Part shown: in pieces, positions 45,284 to 52,107 of the stretch
Layout: each line of letters opens with the position of its first letter
Position numbering within the stretch: the first letter of the stretch is position 1
Assembly (NCBI GenBank): GCA_030726065.1
Contig: JANREK010000044.1
Span: 1-55,748, forward strand
Direction of reading: 5' to 3'
Origin: Sediminibacterium sp.
GTDB taxonomy: Bacteria > Bacteroidota > Bacteroidia > Chitinophagales > Chitinophagaceae
Length of the DNA stretch: 55,748 bases
The notes under the pieces: model-generated
What the model saw: the letters and a program-made list of their open reading frames with translations, nothing else
What the model was told of the DNA's origin: nothing
Database searches by the model: none
Position numbers and translations under genes: made by a program

Positions 45284-47545
45284 ATGAAAAAAAAGACACT
45301 CCTATTTTGTTTAGCAATACTCATAAATGGTCTCGTATTAAATGCGCAACTTTTTAATATTTTACCTTATCCGAATAAACTTGAAATAGGCAAAGGCTAT
45401 TTTGATTTAAATACAACTATTCAAATAGTTAATACAATTAAGGATCCAATGGTTATGCCAACGATTGGCTTGTTAAAAGAACATCTTAAAAGCTTTACGA
45501 AATTGAATACCAACAAAGTAAATGCTAGCTTCGAGATTTCCATTGACCCAGCGATTACCAATAATGAAGGATATACCCTTCAGGTTGCGCCTAATAAAAT
45601 AGTATTAAAAGGGAATAGTCCAATTGGCATTTTTTATGGTGTTCAAACATTTTTACAATTAACGGAACAATTTAAAAAATCAAAAAATATTCCTGCTGTT
45701 TATATTCAAGATGCACCCGCCTTATCCTATAGAGGATTGATGCTGGATGTGTCAAGACATTTTTTCCCAATCGACTTTGTTAAAAAACTAGTAGATATCA
45801 TGGCGATGCAAAAGATGAATAATTTGCATATGCATTTAACCGATGATCAAGGTTGGAGGATTGAAATTAAAAAGTATCCAAAGTTGACAGAAGTAGGGGG
45901 CTACCGGAATGGAACCATTATTGGTAAGTTTCCTGGAGAAGGCAACACCAATCAACGTTATGGTGGGTTTTATACGCAAGCAGAATTGAAGGACTTAGTG
46001 AGTTATGCCGCCACTAAATTTATAAATATCGTACCTGAAATTGAAATGCCAGGGCATGCGAGTGCAGCTATTGCTGCCTATCCTGCTCTAAGTACTTTTG
46101 AAAGTGAAAAAAAGGTACAGGAAACCTGGGGTGTTTTTGAGGATGTGTTTTCGCCTACAGAATATACTTTTAATTTTTTACAGGATGTTTTAGATGAAGT
46201 CATGGCCATCTTTCCTTCACCAGTAATACATATTGGTGGGGATGAATGTCCAAAGGAAGCATGGAAACGTTCGGCGTTTTGTCAGCAATTAATGAAAGAA
46301 AAAGGGATCAAGGACGAACATGCTTTACAGAGTTATTTTATTCAACGAATTGAAAAGTATATAAATTCAAAAGGCAGGCAGATTATCGGGTGGGATGAAA
46401 TTTTAGAAGGCGGCTTAGCGCCGAATGCAAAAGTAATGAGTTGGAGAGGCGAGGCTGGCGGTATTGAAGCAGCGAAGCAACATCATGATGTAATCATGAC
46501 ACCCATTGATTATTGTTATTTTAATTTTTATCAATCTACTAATCCTAAGGATTCTATCGCTTGGGGTGGATTTTTACCACTTTCAAAAGTGTATAATTAT
46601 AATCCAATGCCAAAGGCTTTAAATGAATTAGATGCAACATATATTAAAGGAATCCAAGCTAATTTATGGACCGAATATGTAACTAATGTTAAATTAGCGG
46701 AGTATATGTTATTTCCTCGCTCCATTGCATTTGCCGAAGTTGCTTGGACAAAACAAAAACCAGGGTTTGATCATTTTGTAAAAAGGTTAGTTCCTTATTT
46801 AAGTCAATTAAAAGCAAATGACATTCATTATTCTACGCAGTTATTTGATATTAAAATTAAGAGTAAATTAAATGCGCAAAAAACCGGGTTTACATTACAA
46901 GCAACTGGTGTTGCTAGTCCTGCTGAACTTATTTATGAAATGTCGGGAAAGCCATTGACAATAAAAAGTCCTAAATTAATTGCCCCATTAACGGTCTCTA
47001 CATCCGCGACTATTTCCATTGGCGCTTTATTTGAGAATACAGTGGTTAATGAGGTTTATGCTGAATTTACCATTAACAAAGCTACAACCGCAACCATTTT
47101 AAATACCTCAACACCCGACCCTGCGTATAATCAATCAGGTGCGCAAGGTTGGAGCAATGGTATTATTGGCAGCAGTAATCGTTTTAACGATGGCGAATGG
47201 CTGGGCTTTAATGGCAAACCCTTTGAAACTGTAATGCAGTTTAATAAAACCGAAGCACTACAAAATGTCCAATTACATTTTTTTCAATCAAAAGGCAGTT
47301 GGGTGTATTTACCAAAAAGTGTTGAAATACTAAGCTCAATGGATGGTGTGAATTTTAGTTTAGTTGTAAAACAAGATAATTTTGAAAAAGCCAAAGATGG
47401 TAAGTTTACCTTGAATATAGCAACACCTGTAGCACAAGCGAAATACTTAAAAATTATTGCACTTCCATTGGATAAAATACCTGCTGGCAATGCTGGCGCA
47501 GGCTCACCTGCTTGGTTATTTATTGACGAAATGATGGTCAACTAG
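45284..47545 (+). CDS. Beta-N-acetylhexosaminidase (GH20) with C-terminal F5/8-like domain
   Basis: A 753-residue exported enzyme with a signal peptide ending NAQ. The GH20b-type N-domain (about 25-145) precedes the barrel, which starts PALSYRGLMLDVSRHFFP. It contains MHLTDDQGWRIEIKKYPKLT and the catalytic Asp320-Glu321 pair (HIGGDECPKEAWK), in which Asp orients the substrate acetamide and Glu is the acid. IPEIEMPGHASAA-like and WTEYV motifs are present. The last 150 residues (NDGEWLGFNGKPFETVMQFN, LPKSVEILSSMDGVNFS) look like a discoidin-type carbohydrate-binding domain. It cleaves terminal beta-GlcNAc/GalNAc and shows that the target glycan contains N-acetylhexosamine. Confidence 0.95.
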   Translation: MKKKTLLFCLAILINGLVLNAQLFNILPYPNKLEIGKGYFDLNTTIQIVNTIKDPMVMPTIGLLKEHLKSFTKLNTNKVNASFEISIDPAITNNEGYTLQVAPNKIVLKGNSPIGIFYGVQTFLQLTEQFKKSKNIPAVYIQDAPALSYRGLMLDVSRHFFPIDFVKKLVDIMAMQKMNNLHMHLTDDQGWRIEIKKYPKLTEVGGYRNGTIIGKFPGEGNTNQRYGGFYTQAELKDLVSYAATKFINIVPEIEMPGHASAAIAAYPALSTFESEKKVQETWGVFEDVFSPTEYTFNFLQDVLDEVMAIFPSPVIHIGGDECPKEAWKRSAFCQQLMKEKGIKDEHALQSYFIQRIEKYINSKGRQIIGWDEILEGGLAPNAKVMSWRGEAGGIEAAKQHHDVIMTPIDYCYFNFYQSTNPKDSIAWGGFLPLSKVYNYNPMPKALNELDATYIKGIQANLWTEYVTNVKLAEYMLFPRSIAFAEVAWTKQKPGFDHFVKRLVPYLSQLKANDIHYSTQLFDIKIKSKLNAQKTGFTLQATGVASPAELIYEMSGKPLTIKSPKLIAPLTVSTSATISIGALFENTVVNEVYAEFTINKATTATILNTSTPDPAYNQSGAQGWSNGIIGSSNRFNDGEWLGFNGKPFETVMQFNKTEALQNVQLHFFQSKGSWVYLPKSVEILSSMDGVNFSLVVKQDNFEKAKDGKFTLNIATPVAQAKYLKIIALPLDKIPAGNAGAGSPAWLFIDEMMVN

Positions 47546-47782
47546 AATTACCATTTATTAAAAGGGAATATCTACTTTCTTTGACGACATACAGACAGAG
47601 GAAAATAGTGCAAAAATTCAAAAATCTATGCTAATGAAACTAAAAGAGAGGATTGATTCGTTTTTTAATAAATTTAATCAATAATTTTAATTTGTCTCAA
47701 AGGTTATCAAATAGGTAGCCTTTTATTTTATAAAATATGAGAATATGAAAAAGATAGGCATAAAGATTTATGATTGACTAGA
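47546..47782. other. Gene-poor stretch after GH20
   Basis: No convincing gene is present. A 40-codon open stretch on the plus strand (47562-47684, including FDDIQTEENSAKIQKS and MKLKERIDSFFNKFNQ) has no start upstream of its beginning and could be a degraded gene remnant. The reading is too short to claim. No hairpin of terminator quality was seen directly after the GH20 stop. Confidence 0.4.
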
Positions 47783-48127
47783 CTACTTTAATTTGGAAAG
47801 GCTATCTATTGAATATTTTAACTTTTCTAACTGGGATAAATAGTTTCTTGAAATTCCTAAATATTTTTTTGCACTATCATTATTGCTTTTATATTCTTTT
47901 GAATTCAATATCTCACTTAATTCTGATGAAGCTTTACTTTCATTAAAATTTTTAATATTAACCTCAAGTATAGTATCATTTTTGTTTGTAAACATTGCCG
48001 AGGTTGAGTCAGCAATATTAAATTTACTTTCTAATTCTGATTTTCTTTCAAGCAGTGAATTCATTTTATCATTGTAACCATTACAACTAAATAATAATAT
48101 AGTTGTGATTAAAAGTAATACTCTCAT
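47783..48127 (-). CDS. Small lipoprotein of unknown function
   Basis: A 114-residue protein. ATG at 48127 gives a short lipoprotein signal (MRVLLLITTILLFSC, lipobox Cys15); the frame extends upstream, but those residues would spoil the signal. The mature part is highly charged and rich in Ser, Lys, Glu and Asn with heptad-like leucines (MNSLLERKSELESKF, YLSQLEKLKYSIDSLSKL), suggesting helical or coiled-coil structure. No family recognised. It is on the minus strand downstream of the tRNA-like gene and its terminator, so it needs its own promoter in 48128-48250. Confidence 0.65.
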   Translation of the reverse strand: MRVLLLITTILLFSCNGYNDKMNSLLERKSELESKFNIADSTSAMFTNKNDTILEVNIKNFNESKASSELSEILNSKEYKSNNDSAKKYLGISRNYLSQLEKLKYSIDSLSKLK

Positions 48128-48218
48128 ATTAAACGTATTTTGTATACTTAAATGTAACAAATTTTTATTGTTAGGTATCTATTTTTATTATTAAAGGAAT
48201 CTATAGCAAATCTTTAAA

Positions 48219-48242
48219 AGGTTCCCCTAATAGGTTCCCCTA
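48219..48242. repeat. Tandem 11-bp direct repeat (AGGTTCCCCTA x2)
   Basis: AGGTTCCCCTA occurs at 48219-48229 and again at 48232-48242, a 13-bp period, between the lipoprotein start and the terminator of the tRNA-like RNA. The function is unknown. A protein-binding site for the lipoprotein promoter or a scar of past integration beside the RNA gene are both possible. Confidence 0.6.
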
Positions 48243-48250
48243 GCTTAAAT

Positions 48251-48289
48251 AAAAAATCCCTATTACATTGATTAACAATATAATAGGGA
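48251..48289 (-). terminator. Rho-independent terminator of the tRNA-like RNA gene
   Basis: Arms at 48257-48270 (TCCCTATTACATTG) and 48276-48289 form a 14-position stem with one mismatch around a 5-nt loop. On the minus strand the hairpin is followed at once by a run of six T (48256-48251). It begins 12 bases after the 3' end of the tRNA-like structure, so it marks that structure as a separate minus-strand transcript. Confidence 0.85.
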
Positions 48290-48300
48290 CTAATAGTTGC

Positions 48301-48465
48301 TGTAGGGGGAGGGATCGAACCTCCAAGAGGCAGTTAGCTATAACACAAAGTTCAGTGGTCGACCCTGGTCGTCCCGATTACTCGGGGCGGCTCTATGTTA
48401 CGTTTATCCCGTTATCCCCGCCTTCGAGACAAGAAGGTATGTATGCCAGATTTCATCACCCCACA
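48301..48465 (-). ncRNA. tRNA-like RNA with an approx. 96-nt insertion between anticodon arm and T arm
   Basis: Read 5'-3' from 48465 to 48301. The acceptor strand TGTGGGG (48465-48459) pairs with CCCTACA (48307-48301), seven pairs including one G-U, and C48466/G48300 could add an eighth. T8, A14, GG of the D loop and A21 are in place, with D stem ATG/CAT (48456-48454/48441-48439). The anticodon stem CCTTC/GAAGG encloses a 7-nt loop TTGTCTC, whose position 37 is T where a purine is expected. The T arm is GGAGG-TTCGATC-CCTCC (48324-48308), fully canonical. Between them, 48420-48325 replace the variable region and include a CCCGA-GTAA-TCGGG hairpin (GNRA-type loop). No 3' CCA is encoded. A terminator follows. 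It could be an unusual tRNA, a tRNA carrying an insertion, or a tRNA-derived regulatory RNA. Confidence 0.7.
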
Positions 48466-48623
48466 GTATTTAAGAACTAATCATTTGAGTTTTTCTACTT
48501 ATTTCCCTCATTTGATAAATCAAAACTAAAGTATTGACCTATATGTTGCAAATATTTTAATCATTTATTTTAAAATATAGAAAATGTTTAATAAATTGCC
48601 ATTATATTTAAAAATATTTAAAA
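48466..48623. other. Divergent intergenic region between the tRNA-like gene and the Lrp gene
   Basis: A+T-rich, no open frame with coding character. It must hold the minus-strand promoter of the tRNA-like RNA and the plus-strand promoter of the Lrp gene. I could not single out promoter elements with confidence. A short dyad, TTTGATAAATCAAA (48513-48526), might be a regulator site. Confidence 0.4.
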
Positions 48624-49112
48624 ATGGAGCCAAAAAATACCCTAAAATTGAACATTGACAAAAGCTTGGATAAGCTGGATTTGCAAATAATTCAAGCAAT
48701 GATGGAGGATGCCGAAGTTTCCTATGCGGATTTAGGCAAACAGTTTTTTGTTTCAGGGGGTACCATTCATGTGCGTATCAAGAAATTAGAGGAGTTGGGC
48801 ATTGTAAAGGGTAAACGCTTAGCAGTGGATTTAAAAGTGTTGGGATACGACATTATCGCCTTTATTGGGATCTACCTTGAAAAAAGTTCCATGTATGATA
48901 ATGTTGCACAAGCTTTAAAAAATATCCCCCAGGTAGTTCGGGTAAATTATACCACCGGGAATTATAGCATGTTTGTTGAAATTGTTTGTAAGGATATGCA
49001 ACAACTTCGATTTGTACTTCATGATGAACTTCAAAATATTAAAGGGATTGAGCGCACGGAAACTTTGATCTCCTTGGAGGAAAGTTTTTCCCGTAATGTG
49101 AAGATTGTTTAA
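48624..49112 (+). CDS. Lrp/AsnC family transcriptional regulator
   Basis: A 162-residue regulator with an N-terminal winged helix (about 15-65: LDKLDLQIIQAMMEDAEVSY, ADLGKQFFVSGGTIHVRIKK and LEELGIVKG) and a C-terminal RAM effector domain (AFIGIYLEKSSMY, QVVRVNYTTGNYSMFVEIVCKD, IERTETLISLEES). The family senses amino acids or related small molecules and forms octamers. It stands directly before the molybdenum hydroxylase genes; its stop is 35 bp before the start chosen for the small subunit. It may regulate them, which is inference from position. The start MEPKNTLKLNIDKSLDKL is the first ATG of the frame. Confidence 0.93.
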   Translation: MEPKNTLKLNIDKSLDKLDLQIIQAMMEDAEVSYADLGKQFFVSGGTIHVRIKKLEELGIVKGKRLAVDLKVLGYDIIAFIGIYLEKSSMYDNVAQALKNIPQVVRVNYTTGNYSMFVEIVCKDMQQLRFVLHDELQNIKGIERTETLISLEESFSRNVKIV

Positions 49113-49146
49113 TTTTTCAATTGTAAATTACATCAAATCTTTTTTT

Positions 49147-49752
49147 ATGAAACCTTGTTTTCAACAGGATGGCCGTCGTAGTTTTTTAAAAAAATCGACA
49201 TCCTTGGTCGCATTGTATTTAACACCCAGTGTTTTTGTTAAAGCATTTGCTGTGGATACGATTGTTCCATTGCCCATACCTAAAGAAAAATTAACGATCA
49301 CTATTAATGGTAAAAAACTAAACCTTGAAATTGATGCTAGAACTACTTTGCTCAATTTATTAAGAGAGGAGTTAGCGTTTACAGGTACTAAAAAAGGTTG
49401 TGAGATGGGGCAGTGTGGTGCTTGTACAATTCATATTAATGGTAAGCGTACAAAATCATGTATGCAATTAGCTTTGACTCATCAAAATAATAAAATCACC
49501 ACCATCGAAGGATTGAGTGAGGGTGAAAAGTTACATCCAATGCAAGTAGCGTTTATAAAACATGATGCTTTTCAATGTGGCTATTGTACTTCAGGTCAAA
49601 TCATGTCAGCCGTTACTTGTGTAAGAGAAGGCAATGCTAAATCAAGGGCAAGTATTCAAGCTTATATGGATACCAATATTTGCAGATGCGGTGCTTATCA
49701 AAACATTGTGGATGCGATTGCTGAAGTAGCCAAAACTGGTGTTAAAATTTAA
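49147..49752 (+). CDS. Two-[2Fe-2S] small subunit of a xanthine-oxidase-family enzyme, Tat-exported
   Basis: A 201-residue iron-sulfur protein. I selected ATG 49147 because it gives a twin-arginine signal (DGRRSFLKKSTSLVALYL). The plant-type cluster ligands are Cys85, Cys90, Cys93 and Cys105 (GCEMGQCGACTIHINGKRTKSC spacing). The second cluster uses Cys144, Cys147, Cys179 and Cys181 (QCGYCTSGQ, ICRCGAYQN). It passes electrons from the molybdenum subunit encoded next. The Tat signal implies assembly in the cytoplasm and export as a folded complex, as in periplasmic aldehyde or isoquinoline oxidoreductases. Electron acceptor unknown. Confidence 0.93.
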   Translation: MKPCFQQDGRRSFLKKSTSLVALYLTPSVFVKAFAVDTIVPLPIPKEKLTITINGKKLNLEIDARTTLLNLLREELAFTGTKKGCEMGQCGACTIHINGKRTKSCMQLALTHQNNKITTIEGLSEGEKLHPMQVAFIKHDAFQCGYCTSGQIMSAVTCVREGNAKSRASIQAYMDTNICRCGAYQNIVDAIAEVAKTGVKI

Positions 49753-49770
49753 CCTTATCAATTCAAGAAA

Positions 49771-52005
49771 ATGAAATCAAATAATAATACAATATTCTGG
49801 GAAGATGAGCGCGTAGATGGTGCCGAAAAAGTAAATGGTAAAGCAAAATATGCAGCGGAGCATAGTTTGCCCAATATGGCATATGCAGTTTTTGTTACAA
49901 GTAGCATTGCAAAGGGCAGTATTAAAAATATAGATACTTCCAAAGCATTAGCGATGCCTGGTGTTTTAGATGTGATTTATTATGCCAATTGTCCTAGCGT
50001 ACCTGGTTATATTTCAAATGCCGCTGAACGTCCTAAAAATGCAATTGAGTGGCGCGGTCATAAAGTTTTACATGATAATAAAGTGCGTTTTTTTGGCCAA
50101 CCCATTGCACTCGTTGTTGCGGATAGTTTTGAAAGTGCAAATGCAGCTATACGTTTTGTAAAAGCGGAGTATGCGCCTGAAAGTTTTGAAACTAATTTTG
50201 ATAAAGCAAGATTGGACGCGAAAAATTTAAAAACAAACAGTAATTATAAACGCGGAACAGAAAAAAAGTTTAAAGAAGCATTTGCTTTTGTTGAATCTGA
50301 ATTTAATATTCCTATTGAGGTGCACAATGCAATGGAATTGTTTGCGACTATTGCGCATTGGGAAGGAGAGGATAAGGTTACTTTATATGATAAAACGCAG
50401 GGTCCAAAAAGTACCCAATTTACAGTATCCAGGACTTTTGGTATCCCAGATAAAAATGTAAGAGTCATTGCTGAAAATGTAGGTGGTGCTTTTGGAAGTG
50501 GTTTAAGAAGTTGGGCCAATGTGCCTGCTGCTTGTATCGCTGCAAAAAAACTAAATCGTCCAGTGAAGTTAGTACTCACACGTCCTCAAATGTTTTCATT
50601 GGTTGGTTACCGACCACAATCCTGGCAAAAATTGGGCATTGGCGCAGACGCTGCTGGTAATTTTACGGGTATCAGTCATGAAGCCATTACGAATACATCA
50701 AGGTATGAGGATTTTAGAGAAGGAATTGTGGATGCTTCAAAATTTTTATATGCTTGTGAAAATGTGGATACTAAATATAACCTACTTCCACTTGACTTGA
50801 GTACGCCTGTATGGATGCGTGGTCCTGGAGAAGCAAGTGGGTGTTTTGCATTAGAGAGTGCGATTGATGAGCTGTCTTACAAATTAAAGATGGATCCGAT
50901 TGAATTACGATTAAAAAATTACACAACCATTAATCCTGAAAATAAACTACCATTCTCTGATATTAATTTAAAAGATTGTTATGCTTACGGAATAAATAAA
51001 ATAGGTTGGAAAAATCGTCCCACTGTTCCTGGTGCATTAAAGGAAAATGGGTGGTTAATTGGTTATGGTATGGCCGTGGGTATTTTTGGTGCAGGTAAAG
51101 GCTCCGCTTCAGTAAGAATAGTTTTAAGTAATGATGGTAAATTATTATTAGAATGTGGCGTAAGTGATATGGGTCCAGGTACGACTACAGCTATGACCAT
51201 ACTTGCTTCGGAGGCTATGCAAATGCCTATTCAAAAAATTAAATTCAAACTAGGGGACTCCGATTTACCCCCAGGTCCTTCACAAGGAGGATCAGGTACT
51301 ACATCAACTGTGGGATCGGCTGTTGATTTGGCTTGTAAAACATTACAACAAAAATTAAAGGAGATCTCCATTAAATCTGTGCCAGTTTTTGCTGGTATGA
51401 ATTCGGAAGCGTTGGAAGTTAAAAATGAAATGGTGATTTCAAAAACAGATGCAAATGCAAAAATGGCTATTGTAGATCTATTAAAATTAGCCAATCAAGA
51501 TAAAATTGATTTAACCATTACCTCTAATGGAAAAACTGCAGCGCAATTAAAATTTACCAGCAATTCTTTTTCAGCGCATTTTGTAAAGTTGGGAGTGAAT
51601 CCAAAAGACGGCACGATAAAAATATTTCAAGTAGTTACAACAGGGGATGCAGGAAAAATCATTAGTCCTAAAACGGCACGTAGTCAAATGTTGGGCGGGG
51701 TGGTAGGTGGAATAGGTATGGCACTTTCTGAAAAACTAGAAATAGATCATAAAACTGGACAAATCATCAATGCCAGTTTTGGCGGATATCACGTGCCACT
51801 GCATTCACACATTCCACCAACGGATGTTTGGTTTGTCAATAAGCCGGATCCTAATATTAATGATATTGGTGCCAAAGGGATTGGTGAGATTGCATTAATT
51901 GGTTTAGCGGCTGCAATTACCAATGCAGTATATAACGCCACCGGAAAGCGGGTGCGAGATCTTCCAATTACGCCTGAAAAATTAGGATTTAAAAGCAAGG
52001 TTTAA
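49771..52005 (+). CDS. Molybdopterin-binding large subunit of a xanthine dehydrogenase/aldehyde oxidoreductase-type enzyme
   Basis: A 744-residue molybdenum hydroxylase subunit. The N-terminal a/b-hammerhead (ERVDGAEKVNGKAKYAAEH) is followed by the cofactor domains with NVGGAFGSG, RPVKLVLTRPQMF, MRGPGEASGCFALESAID, GVSDMGPGTTTAM and GPSQGGSGTTSTVGSAVD. The catalytic Glu is probably Glu706 (KGIGEIALIG). It has no own signal peptide and likely travels with the Tat-bearing small subunit 18 bp upstream. No FAD subunit gene (CoxM type) is adjacent, so electrons probably go to a cytochrome or other acceptor. The substrate (aldehyde or N-heterocycle) cannot be inferred. Confidence 0.93.
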   Translation: MKSNNNTIFWEDERVDGAEKVNGKAKYAAEHSLPNMAYAVFVTSSIAKGSIKNIDTSKALAMPGVLDVIYYANCPSVPGYISNAAERPKNAIEWRGHKVLHDNKVRFFGQPIALVVADSFESANAAIRFVKAEYAPESFETNFDKARLDAKNLKTNSNYKRGTEKKFKEAFAFVESEFNIPIEVHNAMELFATIAHWEGEDKVTLYDKTQGPKSTQFTVSRTFGIPDKNVRVIAENVGGAFGSGLRSWANVPAACIAAKKLNRPVKLVLTRPQMFSLVGYRPQSWQKLGIGADAAGNFTGISHEAITNTSRYEDFREGIVDASKFLYACENVDTKYNLLPLDLSTPVWMRGPGEASGCFALESAIDELSYKLKMDPIELRLKNYTTINPENKLPFSDINLKDCYAYGINKIGWKNRPTVPGALKENGWLIGYGMAVGIFGAGKGSASVRIVLSNDGKLLLECGVSDMGPGTTTAMTILASEAMQMPIQKIKFKLGDSDLPPGPSQGGSGTTSTVGSAVDLACKTLQQKLKEISIKSVPVFAGMNSEALEVKNEMVISKTDANAKMAIVDLLKLANQDKIDLTITSNGKTAAQLKFTSNSFSAHFVKLGVNPKDGTIKIFQVVTTGDAGKIISPKTARSQMLGGVVGGIGMALSEKLEIDHKTGQIINASFGGYHVPLHSHIPPTDVWFVNKPDPNINDIGAKGIGEIALIGLAAAITNAVYNATGKRVRDLPITPEKLGFKSKV

Positions 52006-52032
52006 TATAGGGTAACTTATAAATTTTTACAC

Positions 52033-52080
52033 AAACAAAAGGTGTCCCCCCCGAGTACTCGGGGGGGACACCTTTTGTTT
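52033..52080. terminator. Perfect 24-bp inverted repeat, bidirectional terminator
   Basis: Bases 52033-52056 are the exact reverse complement of 52057-52080, centred on GAGTACTC with seven C/G pairs on each side and T-rich (TTTTGTTT) ends on both strands. It lies between the stops of two convergent genes (52005 plus, 52108 minus), so it can end transcription from both sides. Confidence 0.92.
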
Positions 52081-52107
52081 TAAAGCAAGCAATCGTTATA
52101 AATTTAA

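Noticed and set aside
47562..47684. 40-codon open stretch that could be a gene remnant
   Set aside because: Too short, no start codon before most of it, no recognisable family. Kept only as a note in the intergenic entry.
48301..48465. Interpretation of the RNA gene as tmRNA, SRP RNA or RNase P RNA
   Set aside because: It has full D and anticodon arms and is only 165 nt, without a tag reading frame, pseudoknots or the SRP GGAAG-type motifs.
48268..48480. 70-codon plus-strand open frame over the tRNA-like region
   Set aside because: It overlays the conserved tRNA arms and the terminator in antisense. Its residue composition is biased by the stem sequences and there is no start context or family resemblance.
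50244..50579. 111-codon minus-strand open frame
   Set aside because: Antisense to the molybdenum subunit, whose motifs in this stretch are clear.
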